A stretch of 39,893 bases of DNA. Source: Ectocarpus siliculosus. Taxonomy: Eukaryota; Sar; Phaeophyceae; Ectocarpales; Ectocarpaceae. A program made the translations under genes and the position numbers. Below are positions 11,257 through 22,680 of the stretch, piece by piece. The stretch covers positions 3,912,161 through 3,952,053 of the forward strand of contig FN649748.1 of the NCBI GenBank assembly GCA_000310025.1, read 5' to 3'. The notes beneath the pieces were generated by a model that was not told the DNA's origin, ran no database searches, and saw only the letters and a list, made by a program, of their open reading frames with translations. Positions within the stretch are counted from its first letter, which is position 1. Each line of letters starts with the position of its first letter.

Positions 11257-12426
11257 GTTGGCAGACACACGCAAGCGGTTATTTTGCCCCCAGGGCCTAG
11301 CAAAGCTGTGTTGGTAAGTAGGGGCGGGAGTCTGCTCACGAGGTGTTGGGAGAGAGAGATTACAGAGGTACAGCAACAAGGGACCAGGTGGCGATTTGAA
11401 AAGCAATGGCACGGCCCATGATGCAAGATGAAGGTTGACAGTCCCGCGAACCAATTAATCTATGTGGTATGTTGTTGTTACAATTGACGGTGCGGTGCCC
11501 CTTTTTGTCGGCGGCGGTGCAACTAAGCACGAAAAGCGCGTGCAAACAGAGCATTGAGCAGCAAGAGATAGGTGCGGCACTGACTTGACAGAGAATACAC
11601 CAGCCTTCCAAGGTAAGCCGAGATAGAATCTCTGTCGTTGACGTGCACCCCAAGAAGACGAAGAGTTTGGCGGTGTCGGCGTATTGTTATGTGTACACCG
11701 ACTTTCAGCAGTAGATCCTTGACGGTAGCCTCGGTTTGGCAAGAGAGGGGAGACCCAAATGGATTGCTGCTGCCTACTTCCTTGCTGCCAGCTGTGTCTT
11801 CTTCCTGTGGGTGGCACCGTGTTGCCACACGTGAAAACACATTAAGCCTCTCATGATTGCGTACTACAACTTGAAAGACTGCTGTGCAGTTAGGTATGCG
11901 GCAGCAGAGTGTATGAACAAGCACCAAGTCCCGATCGTTGACATTGGAAACAGAGGGGCACACGCTGGTTGAATTTCATGTTCCTTCAGCCTGCTGAACT
12001 ACTGTACTATACGTGTGTACATGCATACATTTTGTGAACACTCTCAACGAAGGATGACGGCCTTCAGTCGGGAGAGAATGGGATCGAGATTGGTTGATAT
12101 ATTGCTTTCCCTCGATAGAGTTCCGGCTCTTTATTGGCCATATACTACACACAGAACATCCAAGATACCACGTCGTGGAAATAAGCTTCCGCTGACGATA
12201 ATGGATCATTGCTAATCGTGTACTCTTTTCTATCGATAGAGATGGATTGAGAAAAATATTTTGAGATCCAAAAACCCGCCTATCTGTGCATATACATATC
12301 TCACATCTCCCTTTTGTTTTTCTTCCTGTCGCGGGTCTTTCGTCGGAAGGAGCGATCGTGCGACAAGTACGACACCCCTGCGATTGTTGTCCGGAAACAC
12401 ATTTTTACAAGCAGACCCTAGAGCGA
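11257..12426. promoter_or_regulatory. divergent intergenic region between SUV3 and the DUF1295 gene
   Basis: A 1170-bp spacer separates the SUV3 start codon (11256, minus) from the DUF1295 start codon (12427, plus), so it should hold both promoters and 5' leaders. The SUV3 frame stays open upstream to about 11454 but has no ATG there. I see no convincing core promoter motif, conserved gene or tRNA. An inverted CCAAT (attggc) next to an AT-rich stretch near 12133 is the only weak candidate for the plus-strand gene. Confidence 0.45.
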
Positions 12427-15107
12427 ATGATGGCGAGGCTTCGACGGGCGCTGCCGAAGCAGCTGGGAGCGACGGCGGTGCTGCTGTGCACTCTCCTGGC
12501 CCACTCCGAAGGTTTCTTCGCAGCCCCCAACACACCAACCACCCACAGCAAGCTCGCGTCCGACTTGAATGGGCGCACAAATGGCCAGTTTGCCGCTCGT
12601 AGCGACAGCAGCAGCGGTGGATCCTCTGCTGCGCTCGGCACAGCAGGGTCGCGCGAGCGACTGTTCGAGACAGTTACGACCCTGCGTGGTGGGAGCCCCG
12701 CGATGAACATCCCTGGGTATGATGCCGCTGCCGCCGCGATCGCAGCGATTTCTGTCCCCGCCATCGCATGGACAGGGGGGCCGGCTCTCTTCGCCCAGGT
12801 ACGCATGGGGTGGTGGTGTGTGGATCTCCTTTTGTGTTTCATGCCCGGAGTATATCGTTCCCTGGGAAATCCCTACCTTCTGCTACACTGCTATGTATTT
12901 TTCCGAAGTGAAACCAAGGAATACTGCTATGTGCATCTCACACGTTATTGAGACACCACGCCACGAGTGATCTTGCGGGTAAAATCCTCAAAGCTTCATC
13001 GTGGACTACTGTAGTGCGCCGGTTCAATAGCACGTGGTTATCCAACCACAGCCAGCGCTTCGGTAGCGGTTACGCCTCGCCACAGTTTTGTACATTCCGT
13101 CCCAACTCTCCTCCATCCCCGCCCCTGCGTGCCTCCTTCTTGTGCCTTCTGCGGCAGGGCGTCCTGCTGTCCATGGTGACATCGATTGACGGATTTCGCA
13201 TCCGGGAGCACTTTGTCAGCTACGGCTACGGCTTCTCCGTTGCCCTCCAGGTGTGTCTCGAAGTTGGCGCTTGTTGCTCTCCGCGCTTGGAGCGTTGCTA
13301 GTCCCGTCGGAAGGTAGCCAGGTCGGTCTCAGGTCATTCCTGGCCTCGTTCGGCAAGCCACTGCTACGGCAGTTGGGTGGTGTCCTGCAGAAGGCCGACT
13401 GCTACTGTTGTGCTGAGGATTTAGCTGCAGCAGTTGGGTGGTTCCTGCAGAAGGCCGACTACTGCTGTAGTGCTGAGGAATTTAGCCCGCCATTGATCGG
13501 ACACCTGGCACTACTCAGAAGTATGACACAGCAGTTGTACTGTTTCCTTTGTGTCACGCGTTTCCTGCGGCCTTTCTCAAAGCGACCCGCCGTATGTTGT
13601 GCGGCCTTGTACGGGGACCAGCATCTCGTCGCCACCGCTGTAGCATAGCGGCAGTCCGGCGAGAGACCAGGAACATTTTCTTCTCAAGAGATACTGCTGT
13701 AGACATCGCCCCTTTGGATACCCCCCCGGCGGCGTTGTGAGCGCATCAGACAGCTCTCGCGTGTTCTCGGGGCGAGTTCACTGAATTTTCGTCGCTCATG
13801 TTACCGCTGTTTACTCTCCAATTTTTCTTTTCCCTAACTTGTTTTCCATTTTTCTGTTTTTTTTTTCTCTCAGGCCGCTGGCGCGGCTTGGCTGTTCCGC
13901 GACAACTTGCACACGCTCTCCGCGTTGCACGCTGCTGGGCTGGTGGCCTACGGGCTGAGGCTGGCCTCGTTTTGCGGCTGGAGGGACACTCTCTCGTGCT
14001 TCCAGAACCGCAGGAAGTGAGCAGCACGATCTCCGAAAAATAAACGAACATTGGGTACAAAACGGCAGGATCTCCGAAAAAGGGAGCGCATTGGTCGTGC
14101 CTCTGTTTGTGTGTATAGATCTAGCTTCACCTGACCACCGTCTGTTTAGGTGAGATAATATTTGCCCCGAGAGAACAGTGAGCAGAAAGAAGCAGCGCCG
14201 GCGTGCGCTCTTCGCCGGCACAGGCCCTCTCTGGTAGTTTTAGAGCCACCGCTAGACACCAGAACTCGAGCATTTTTTTTTTGGTTTTGAGTGTCGCCTC
14301 CTTCATGCGGGCCGCCTTCGCGAGAAAGTAAGTTTATTGAGAAAATAGAAGAGGGAGGGGCTACGCAGTCCTAACCCCAGTCCTAACCCAACTTCCCCGA
14401 TTGCATACGTTATCTAACATGCTTACTTCACACGTTGCGTATGTGGACCTTGAGCCCCAAATCTCCCAGTCGCGTCTCCCCTTTTGTGTGGATCTGCGGG
14501 CTAGACGACCCTCTTCCGTCGACCGCTCTCGAATTGAAAGCAATGGAGCACAGGGTGGCACCAAAAGGTTGCATCGCATGCGAGGAGAGCGGGAGCGGTG
14601 TAGGAGAATTCTGGATATGTTTGAGAGACTTGACCCGTGGAGCTAAAAGCCCTTTGTTTCGGCTCGTGCTCAGTGGTGAAGTGCGGGGCTACATCCACGC
14701 ACGCACTTCCGGGTTGCCAAGTGGTTCGTGTGAGGGCGTGGGGGTATGTTGCTATTACGGTGTGTTTGTGTGCATCTTGGCTTGGAACCGTGATCAAACA
14801 AAGATATATACACTAACTTCACTAAATATATTCACGTTTGAAACGGTTGGTCGGTGCTCTAGTTTTGCTTTTCGAAGCAGGCTGCTGTACCGTTGGCTAA
14901 CTTGTCTATGCTCTGTTTGCGTCGTCGGACTGCTTGTCGTGCTTCTTGTCTTAGGCGGCTAGCCCAGCCCAAGAAGAAGAATGCCGGTCCCCCGTACACT
15001 TTCTGGGGCATTTGCTCCATGCTCTACGCGTTTCTTGCCCTACCGACCGTTTATGCTCTTCGCCGCCTTCCTGCGGCTGAGGTGAGTGAGAGAAATAGAT
15101 AGAGAGA

Positions 15108-15161
<54 letters not shown>

Positions 15162-17353
15162 GGGTAACAACAGCAACGGACGCGTTCCATGCGTGCCCCA
15201 TAGCTGCTACACATGGAAATTTAGCATACCTCTTGGATTGCGCGCGATTGCAGTGTGAGAGATCTATGGTTGCACGTAAAGCGGTCTGTTTGGCTGAGAA
15301 AACATTTATGCCTGGTATAAGGTAACACTTGATTTTTTGAGGTCGCGCCTCAAGGACAATATACGAGAGGCGAGCTGGCTCCACAACATGAGGCGGGGGG
15401 GGGGGGAGGGTGTACTCATAGTGGTGCATGCCGTAGTCGTTAGACCATTGACCTCGCATCCCTACAAAGCCGGGACGGAGCACGCCGGGTTCTCGCCGGA
15501 CCAGGCATGAGGGGAGGGATTGATCGATTCATTGGCTCTTCCACCTTGCCGGCTGCCCTGCGCTCTTCCTCTTTCTCCCAGGGCTCATACGTAGGCGTTA
15601 GCCAAGCGGGGTTGGCGGTCATGGCCTTCGGGCTGCTGGTGGAGTCGGTGGCGGACCTGCAAAAGTCCCTGTTCAAGAAGAAATCCCCGGATACCTTCTG
15701 CAGCACGTGGGTACAACGAAGGCGATGTTTTTCACGCTTACGGAAAAATGGTAGCCCGCAATGTCGTGTGCGTGTGTGCAGATCTTCGGTCCGAGGATAG
15801 ACCGCAGTTCCAGGTTCAGCTAGCCTTGCCGGTGTTGCGTGTTGCTGAGGCGTACGCCACGCCTTCGGCAGTTTCATACAAAGGTGGCCGGTTAACCCAG
15901 AAGCCGAAACGCTTTCGTCTTCGGCCGGAATGCTTCATGGTGCGTAATGTGCGGTGATGGGTAGTTGTGCCCTCGCTCTGCGATGAAACTGCCGTTGTCT
16001 AGCGTCCAGAGAAGGACCTGTTTAACGATACAAGTCTTGTTCCAGGGAGCGTGTGTGTTGAGAAAGCGGTGTGGACGTCGGGTTGCCAACGATCATCATC
16101 ATCGGGTTAAACGTAAAGAGCGATCGAAATACTTATAGCCTAGGGATATCGCTCCCCTACAGCAACACGGAAGGTGCAGTATGTTCACACTCCGTAAGCC
16201 GATTCCCGTTTTCACACACTTATTCTGTCGCGTTCTCACCAGTCACATATTGCCATAAATTGTTAAATTGTACTACGTATTAACAGTCGCCTCCTCGCCA
16301 GAATTTCTGCGGAACAACAAATGTCGACACCGAAAAAAGCTCAACAACACACCAGAGCTCCGGCGTTCTAAAGCAGCTGCGGGAGCTAGCCCACCTTCCA
16401 CATGCACCTCCTATCGTGACCATCTCTTTCACCTTCTCTTTTGTTGCGCGATCCGATTGGCTCTCCTTGCTCTTGGCCTTTTTCAGCGGCCTGTACCGCT
16501 TTTCACGCCACCCCAACTACTTCGGGGAGGCGGTTTTCTGGACCGGGGCCTGGCTGGCGGCGATCCCTGCGTATACTAAGTGGTGAGTGGTGACAACATG
16601 GATCACTCTCGAAACGAGACTCCAGGCAGCATTGGCTACGGTCTGTCGCACGGATTGATCGCTCTCGAAATGATTCCCCAAACAGCATCGGCTACAGTCA
16701 TGTCGCTCCGAGCAAGGGAGCTCTCGGGATACTGCACCAGGGATTGCCTTGTCACAATCCTGGTTGGCACACGAAAATTTCGTGTGTCTATGCCATCTAG
16801 AGTTTTTTTTTGACCAGATGAACCAAGAGCGGCTGCTCGGCAAATCGTGCCGTGGAGTCGTCATGACGGAGTTCGCTGTTATCTTGTCTTTGTCTTGACG
16901 TAATTAACCTTAAGCTAGTTTCTTGTAGCTGTGCCAATACCTCATTGGCCTCAATTGACCCGAACATCACGCGAAGTTGACTTTTTATCACTTGACTTTT
17001 TTCGCGTAATTCCTGATAAACGACTCAATATGCACCTTATCTTTCCAATGAGCACACCGCCTCCCCTTTGCTTCCAAGCGTGAACCAATCTGCAGAACGG
17101 TCCCAACCAATAGATCTGTCCGTCTCTTGCGTCTCTCTCTCTTTTCCGGTCTAGGTACCACTGGGTGTTCTCCGTGATAGGCCCCTCCCAGATCGTCTCC
17201 ATCATCCTCCGGGCGACGGGGGGGCTGGAGAAGAGGCAGGTGGAGAAGTACGGGTCCTCGAAGGAGTGGAAGGAGTACGCCAAGTCCACCCCCGTCTTTG
17301 TTCCCGGGACGCGGCAGTACACCTGGGAAAAAGCTGCATCGAAGAAGAACTAA
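12427..17353 (+). CDS. DUF1295 / steroid 5-alpha-reductase-like membrane protein, plastid presequence, 7 exons
   Basis: Complete 384-residue protein. Exons: 12427-12798, 13158-13250, 13874-14016, 14955-15081, 15582-15706, 16487-16582, 17155-17353; all introns are GT-AG and phases join (0, 0, 2, 0, 2, 2). Family evidence: the C-terminal half carries GLYRFSRHPNYFGEA at 288-302, the hallmark of DUF1295 proteins related to steroid 5-alpha reductases and isoprenylcysteine methyltransferases. It follows a hydrophobic helix and VADLQKSLFK, and the tail has the usual EKR...YGSSKEWKEYAKSTPVFVPG. The N-terminus has a hydrophobic signal segment (LGATAVLLCTLLAHSEG) followed by FFAAP, then a Ser/Thr/Arg-rich stretch and TLRGGSPAM. 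That resembles the bipartite plastid presequence of heterokont algae, with Phe after the signal cleavage site. The substrate is unknown. The frame stays open upstream to 12286, but the ATG at 12427 directly precedes the signal segment. Confidence 0.92.
13365..13487 (+). repeat. two-unit tandem repeat in DUF1295 intron 2
   Basis: A unit of about 60 bp (gcagttgggtgg, cctgcagaaggccgact, tgctgagga, tttagc) occurs twice, at about 13368-13428 and 13429-13487, with a few substitutions and small indels. It is intronic and no coding role is seen. Confidence 0.8.
15111..15159 (+). repeat. (GA)n microsatellite
   Basis: About 24 ag/ga units begin roughly 30 nt downstream of the exon 4 donor of the DUF1295 gene. 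The GA tract sits on the sense strand of the transcript. Confidence 0.95.
15394..15505 (-). mobile_element. C-tailed dispersed repeat, copy 1 (truncated)
   Basis: A poly-G run is followed by gtgtactcatag, gtgcatgccgtagtcgtt, agaccattgacctcgcatcc and gggacggagcacgccggg. The same segment recurs at 27562, 29245, 33743 and 38470. On the minus strand it ends in a poly-C tail. The 7-bp CATGAGG flanks both sides (15387-15393 and 15506-15512), consistent with a target-site duplication. The copy stops about 90 bp earlier than the longest copies, at the end away from the tail. It lies in intron 4 of the DUF1295 gene, antisense to it. Confidence 0.65.
15866..15994. repeat. short inverted repeat pair, possible mini-MITE
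   Basis: CGGCAGTTTCAT at 15866-15877 is perfectly inverted at 15983-15994, bounding 129 bp in intron 5 of the DUF1295 gene. No clear target-site duplication is seen, and a second copy was not noticed. A 12-bp match could be chance. Confidence 0.25.
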
Positions 17354-18912
17354 ATAGCAGTTTTTGTTCATGTCGAGGGCGATATCCTGATATCACGCCC
17401 GGATGACTTCGCGTCTCTTAAAAGAAGGTCTCGTTAAGATACCTTCGGTGCTCCCTCACGTTCGAGAACAAAAGGAACTTGCGGAACCTTATGTAACGGG
17501 GTAGGGTTCACCAACGTGCGCGCGCGGCTGTCGTTTGGCACGAACGAGTAAAGTCATGAAATGAAAGCAATGACCGCTACTTAAGGGACTGTTGTACACT
17601 GCAGTGCGTACCGTGGGCAGACGTGATTGAATAAGTCCTACCTCTATCAGATGGGTCGTGCTTCTGGGGCACAGAGCCAGGACTTTTTCGATGCTTCGAG
17701 TTTTCATCTGTGATGCAATCAGGGTCCTATCGTTTTTCTAGAGACTATACAACTTTGTGGTCAGAAGGCCCCAGAGCTTATATTCACGACACAGCAGTAA
17801 CCAAGGTTTTCCAATGTGGCGGCAGGCATGCTTTGTCGTGCTTGTGGGCGGGCGTTGCTTTCTGCCGCTCTCGTCCAAGGGTTGTCTTCGCTCTCCCCGC
17901 AGAGCTACAAATCTGTTGTTCTGTATGCGGTTCCCGCTGCGTTTCTCAAGGGGGTTGTCGGCTTGCGAATCCTCGCACGGCATCGTTGTTATCGTGCTTG
18001 GGAAAATAAACACGTTCGCAATTCTTGTAGTCCGGTTCACGGCGGTGTATGGGCGCGATGAGCGGGATTCCAGTCCGTGCTCAATTAGGCGGAGGGAACG
18101 GCACGCTTTCGATCAATACACGCACAGGCATCTGGATTGGGGCTGCGGATGTAAGATGAGCGAAGAAAGTATTTTCAGCATTATGTCTGTCCGAAGAGTC
18201 AATTTGATTGGAGTTAAGTAGAGACCAGGGTTCAGTACCGCAAACGACACAAAAAAATGCCCCCGGGTTATATCCAACATGCTGTCTTCAAAAACAATTC
18301 CAGACCGGATGTATTCAATGTTGTGTGGCGTGTGTGCTAGGCCGCGCCTCCTTGCCTTATCTGAGAGTAGTTTTAGGACTTTTGGGCTCATGTTGACAGG
18401 TAGAAATATGTGACCCCCGAGGTGTGGCGTTGTGTGTCCCATTTTGTGTGTGGAGGGCGATGTCTTGTTTCGTATTTTTCCCTAGCACAGCAGTGAGTGA
18501 GTTGACGAAACCACGCATACAAGAACTCAATTCAATTTGTGTACGATAGAGTATCCCCATGTTCGATGATGCTATTATTTGTGCATTGGCATGCAGCTGC
18601 CAGCCGACGCTGTCCCGCCACCCGTGGACTCTCAAAATTCCACTAAATTCGTCGGTCGTCATGGTGTATCTTGACCACCCACCAAGCGCAGAAGAGAGCA
18701 AACAAACACCTTCCTTCCTAGATCTGTTTGTCGCATACTCTTCATCACAGCATTTGGCATGTGTTCCTCATCAATCACCTCACGGAGGGACCTTTATCGA
18801 TCTCTCCAAAGTTCTTCAATCTCCGCCGCCGTCGAACGTCCATTTTCAATTTTCATGATTTCTCCATTCATCTCTTGGTACACCCACCATGGCGTCTAAC
18901 TCAGCCGGCTCT
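17354..18912. other. intergenic region without recognisable gene
   Basis: This 1.56-kb stretch runs from the DUF1295 stop codon to the left LTR. It should contain the 3' UTR. A short palindromic segment at about 17379-17400 (gggcgatatcctgatatc then cgccc) could form a small stem. Only short, compositionally unconvincing ORFs are present, and no RNA gene was recognised. Confidence 0.5.
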
Positions 18913-19277
18913 TGTTGATTGGCCCCAAGCCGAGTGCTGCTGGATGAGCACGGCTGTCCCGTTTGACAATGTGAAGAGATGGTAAAGTCGTTTTATTGGT
19001 CGTCCTCGTAGACACAAGCAACGGAAGAGAGTGGGCACCCAGGTGCATCACAAACACCGAGGCACGCGAGCAACAGTCGCAAGATGCATTCGGAACTCGG
19101 AATACATGACAGCAAGGAATGCGCGACAACTTGCCAAAGATCCTACTACCGGAGATACCCCGAAGATCCAAATGACCGATGGACGGTCACGCACTTGCGC
19201 ACCTGCATAGCTCAAAACCACACATGAGTACTACCGCAGTAGCCTTCGTAAGGATGGCATAATCCACCTCACGAACA
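18913..19277 (-). repeat. LTR (3' LTR in element orientation)
   Basis: 365 bp, plus-strand ends tgttgattgg...cacgaaca. It carries AATAAA on the element's sense strand (plus 18992-18997), a likely polyadenylation signal. The 91-residue minus-strand ORF across it recurs in the other LTR and is not a gene. Confidence 0.92.
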
Positions 19278-19493
19278 CCCTCCCTGATTCTGTACATCAT
19301 AACGAATGCTCTCAAAACCAAAGCGCTCAGGGTACTCATAGAAAACTCCAAAAAGAAACAAAAATAAAACAAACGAAGGGAAACCCGGCCACCGGATCAA
19401 AACCCTCCGCCCCCACGGGTCATCCTGCTGATTGAACTGTCAACACAATCAACACAGCAGTCACAAAGTTGCAAACCTACACGTCTACAACTG

Positions 19494-20060
19494 TCAGGCA
19501 TTTGTACTACCCCTTTTCAAGTAGTCCCCTCCCAGCCAACAGGATCCCTACTGTATCGAGTTGCTGTCAGCACCGCGGCGCGCCTAAGGCCACAAGCACC
19601 AATGCCAAATTGCAGCGGAAAAACGTAAAACCTAACGCTACATCGCTAAATGACATTTTTATAGAGGGCGATCAACCAAGAGGAAGATCAAGCAGTATCT
19701 CAACCACAACGGTACCCCGCTTCGAGAGACACTGGACCTAGACATTTTTTGCTACTCCTTTCACAAGTAACTCCCTCTCCAGCAACAGGATCCCTACTGC
19801 TGTATCCAGCTGCTGTTAGCAACGGGGCGCGTCTGCAACCAACCCCGATCACCATTGTCGATCACATGACAGTGAGGGGTGCCCCCCTCGGTCTGTACAT
19901 CAATGAAAGATCATATAAAAGGGCAATCAACCACATGTTAGGGGAGGGTGCCCCCTCTCAGCCTACACATCAGAGGACGATCGAAGCAGCATATCAATCA
20001 CAAACAGTTCATCAACCAGCCCTGCCGGTACCTGCTAATATGAGAGACGCTGGTAGCCAT
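19494..20060. repeat. degenerate internal tandem repeat of the LTR element
   Basis: Two diverged units of roughly 250-300 bp lie in the non-coding 3' part of the element. Shared blocks are a cc/tttcaagta motif, then caacaggatccctactg, gcgatcaacca and cggtacc...gagagacactgg, at about 19498-19735 and 19746-20055. There is no coding evidence. An A(18) tract follows at about 20336, reading as poly-T on the element's sense strand. Confidence 0.55.
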
Positions 20061-20529
20061 CTATCACGGAAAAAGGCGTCATTCATCAGCCCTCCCTGAT
20101 TTCAGGCAAAATAATTCCGAACATCATCAATCAAATTGGTGTGACCGCAGTGCCCTGCGGATCACCATTCCTCAAAGTGAGACGACAACGGAATACCACA
20201 CCATCCTCAGTATTTCATCGTGCAATAAGCCTCATCATGGCTCAACCTACGCGGTTAGTTACTGAGATGCGCATGGTATACCGGACAGGCAACATCGAGT
20301 TTCGTGGACTGCGTTCGTATCCCGATCGAACACACAAAAAAAAAAAAAAAAAAAACAACGAGCGAACGGCGGAAAAGTAACAGGCCAGAAAAAATTCCCC
20401 TTTGTACTTTCGTCAGTCGTATCATCAAAATCGGCTCTTGATGGGGGAATGCCGACGAGCCGAATTGCACGCAAGGCACGAAAGCGAACGGGCGTTGATG
20501 CACCGCTGGGAAAACAGATCTAGACAACA

Positions 20530-21852
20530 TCAGAGTGCTTCGTATGCGACGTCTAACTCAACACCACCGACTCCAACTTCAATCGCGGCGACTGCAGTTT
20601 CAGTTCTCGATGGGCAGTTTTTCGCGTTGTGCCCCTTTTTTCCGCACCTCTGGCAAAGCTTCTCTGGGCATGCACTCGCATAGTGGTCACCATCACAGAC
20701 GTAGCACTTGACTCTCTTATCGCTAGCTATATTCGCCTCTTCGTAACCTCGGTTTTGTTTCGGACGTCTCTTTCCTCCCCCCTTCCCCTCTACTGCTACG
20801 AACGCATGATGGTTCGCTCGCCGATCACTCTTCCCCTTCTTTTCCTCCGCTTTCAGTTGCCCAGCCCGTGTGCGAGGCACTCTCAAAATCTCTTCTTCAT
20901 CGAGTGTTTTCTGGGCGAGCAGCTGTTGCTTTTGAATCTCGAATTCCGGGGAAAGCGCATCGAGGAACCGTGCATACACGAGCATTTTTGGGATGGGCTG
21001 GTCGAATGCCAACTCTAGGTTAGTCACTACGGACTTGAACTCCTGGAAAAACACTCGGGGTTCCTGGTTCTTCCCTTGTTGTGCATTATAAAACTTTCCG
21101 ATCAGCGAGATCTGCTCGCCGCCGGTCAAGGGGGTGAATGTTTCTTCTAACGCACGCCACGCTGCCGAGGGCCCCTTTCGATCGTACACCAGCATTTTTG
21201 TGGAGTTGTTGGATATCGCTCCGGTCAGCATCCCCCACAAATCCCGGTACATGGCTATCTCCCCTACTTCCACTCCTTGCTCTATCATGCCATCATCGTC
21301 TACGCCTAGGACCTCAATGTCTCTGCTGTCGCTCAAGGCGCGACCCATCCCACAAGTCTGAACCTGCGTAATGAAATCGTTTCGGAACATCAGCCAGTTT
21401 TTCTCGTCTCCGTTGAAGTCCAACTGTTTCAGGCGTGGGATACGGGCATGCGAGCTGAAAGCATACCGTGAAGCTTGCTCCTCTCTGCTGATTCCCTCTC
21501 GCGAGATAGCACCGTGTGGTGTAGGCTCTCGTGTTTCCGGGCCTCGCAGTCCTCTCGCTCCCTCGAGCCCTCGTCCAGTATTCGGCGCTTGGTCTAGCTG
21601 ACCCGCGCCAGGGAAGGCGTGCGTCCTCCCCTGTGACTCCCCCCCGCCGCCCGCTGCGGTCGCACTTCCGGCGGGCGGTGTCCCGGGCACTAACCGGGAC
21701 AAGGTGTTCATGATGCCTTCCAGTTTCTCCGTCACCATCTTCTCCATTCTGGTGCTGGCGTCGCCCACGGCGTCGTCGATGGCCGTCCTAAGCTCCTCAT
21801 GAGTCGGGCCAGCCTCGCCCCCGCCAGAGTTCACAGAGTCGTTCGAAGACAT
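20530..21852 (-). CDS. gag: Gag polyprotein of LTR retrotransposon (UBN2-like domain, two zinc knuckles)
   Basis: A 440-residue structural protein that would form the retrotransposon particle and bind element RNA. The first ATG is at 21852. The N-terminus is Gly/Ser/Pro-rich. The middle resembles the Copia-type Gag domain (AWRALEETFTPL, FFQEFKSVVTNLELAF, RFLDALSPEFEIQ). Two C-terminal zinc knuckles follow: CYVCDGDHYASAC at about 383-395 (CX2CX3HX4C, one residue short of canonical) and CQRCGKKGHNAKNC at about 400-413 (canonical CX2CX4HX4C). The ORF stops soon after without running into a protease, so this copy is Gag-only. The frame is open and undamaged, fitting a recent insertion. Confidence 0.9.
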   Translation of the reverse strand: MSSNDSVNSGGGEAGPTHEELRTAIDDAVGDASTRMEKMVTEKLEGIMNTLSRLVPGTPPAGSATAAGGGGESQGRTHAFPGAGQLDQAPNTGRGLEGARGLRGPETREPTPHGAISREGISREEQASRYAFSSHARIPRLKQLDFNGDEKNWLMFRNDFITQVQTCGMGRALSDSRDIEVLGVDDDGMIEQGVEVGEIAMYRDLWGMLTGAISNNSTKMLVYDRKGPSAAWRALEETFTPLTGGEQISLIGKFYNAQQGKNQEPRVFFQEFKSVVTNLELAFDQPIPKMLVYARFLDALSPEFEIQKQQLLAQKTLDEEEILRVPRTRAGQLKAEEKKGKSDRRANHHAFVAVEGKGGGKRRPKQNRGYEEANIASDKRVKCYVCDGDHYASACPEKLCQRCGKKGHNAKNCPSRTETAVAAIEVGVGGVELDVAYEAL

Positions 21853-21902
21853 GTGTGTCTGCCGCACTAGACTATGACGTTAACGCCACAAGAACTCTAG
21901 AG

Positions 21903-22267
21903 TGTTGATTGGCCCCAAGCCGAGTGCTGCTGGATGAGCACGGCTGTCCCGTTTGACAATGTGAAGAGATGGTAAAGTCGTTTTATTGGTCGTCCTCGTA
22001 GACACAAGCAACGGAAGAGAGTGGGCACCCAGGTGCATCACAAACACCGAGGCACGCGAGCAACAGTCGCAAGATGCATTCGGAACTCGGAATACATGAC
22101 AGCAAGGAATGCGCGACAACTTGCCAAAGATCCTACTACCGGAGATACCCCGAAGATCCAAATGACCGATGGACGGTCACGCACTTGCGCACCTGCATAG
22201 CTCAAAACCACACATGAGTACTACCGCAGTAGCCTTCGTAAGGATGGCATAATCCACCTCACGAACA
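21903..22267 (-). repeat. LTR (5' LTR in element orientation)
   Basis: Appears identical over 365 bp to 18913-19277, with the same TG...CA ends and the AATAAA signal at plus 21982-21987. The sense transcript would start here and run left into gag. I did not recognise a primer-binding site: the sequence just inside (ctctagagttcttgtggc, minus strand) does not match the 3' end of the tRNA-Asn genes in this window. Confidence 0.92.
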
Positions 22268-22608
22268 GCTCTTCGTGTGTGTAGGTCTTGGAAAAGAAGG
22301 CCTGTATGTACTTCCAAAATGTCCAAGCCTGTGTTGTCATTCTCCACCCCTTGGTCATCACAGCGGTCACAACTAATCATCGCCATCCGAGAGAGGTCCA
22401 AAGCGGTAGGTCAGGGCACTGAACGTACATACTTTAAGACCTATAATAACATAGGTGGAGCCCGATACCATACACATCGCAGTATGTTGAGAGTGGCTGA
22501 CAGAGCTCGTCAGACATGGGGGAAAGACTCCTGAGAGCCCTTTGGACGGCGCTCGGCGTCACTGCTGTGAGACACTGAAAAAAAACTTTAAGAACATCTT
22601 GTCATGGG

Positions 22609-22680
22609 GGTTCCGTAGCTCAGTGGCAGAGCGTGCGACTGTTAATCGCGAGGTCGAGGGTTCGATGCCCTCCGGAACCG
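22609..22680 (+). tRNA. tRNA-Asn (anticodon GTT)
   Basis: Third copy, with all 72 nt identical to those at 2077-2148 and 2365-2436. A TTTT run (gtttgttttgcc) follows directly as terminator. It lies about 340 bp downstream of the retrotransposon, outside any recognised gene. Confidence 0.96.

Larger units (their letters stand above)
18913..22267 (-). mobile_element. intact Gag-only LTR retrotransposon (Copia-like, non-autonomous)
   Basis: A 3355-bp element bounded by two 365-bp direct repeats that look identical and run TG...CA. The 5-bp GCTCT is repeated on both sides (18908-18912 and 22268-22272), a target-site duplication made at insertion. The sense strand is minus: the 5' LTR is at 22267-21903, then a Gag ORF, then about 1.25 kb of non-coding DNA, then a purine-rich tract (tcagggaggg, plus 19278-19287) abutting the 3' LTR at 19277-18913. 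No protease, integrase, reverse transcriptase or RNase H was found in any frame. This is the architecture of a non-autonomous TR-GAG or LARD-type element that would need enzymes supplied by a relative. Near-identical LTRs imply a young insertion. Confidence 0.9.

Noticed and set aside
18896-19171. 91-residue minus ORF repeated at 21880-22161
   Set aside because: It is LTR sequence; the duplication reflects the two LTRs, not two genes.
20530-21867. Gag start at 21867
   Set aside because: The codon there is GTG. The first ATG in frame is at 21852, so the ORF was shortened by five codons.
21880-21902. tRNA-Asn primer-binding site for the LTR element
   Set aside because: The bases just inside the 5' LTR do not complement the 3' end of the tRNA-Asn genes in this window. 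No primer tRNA could be assigned.
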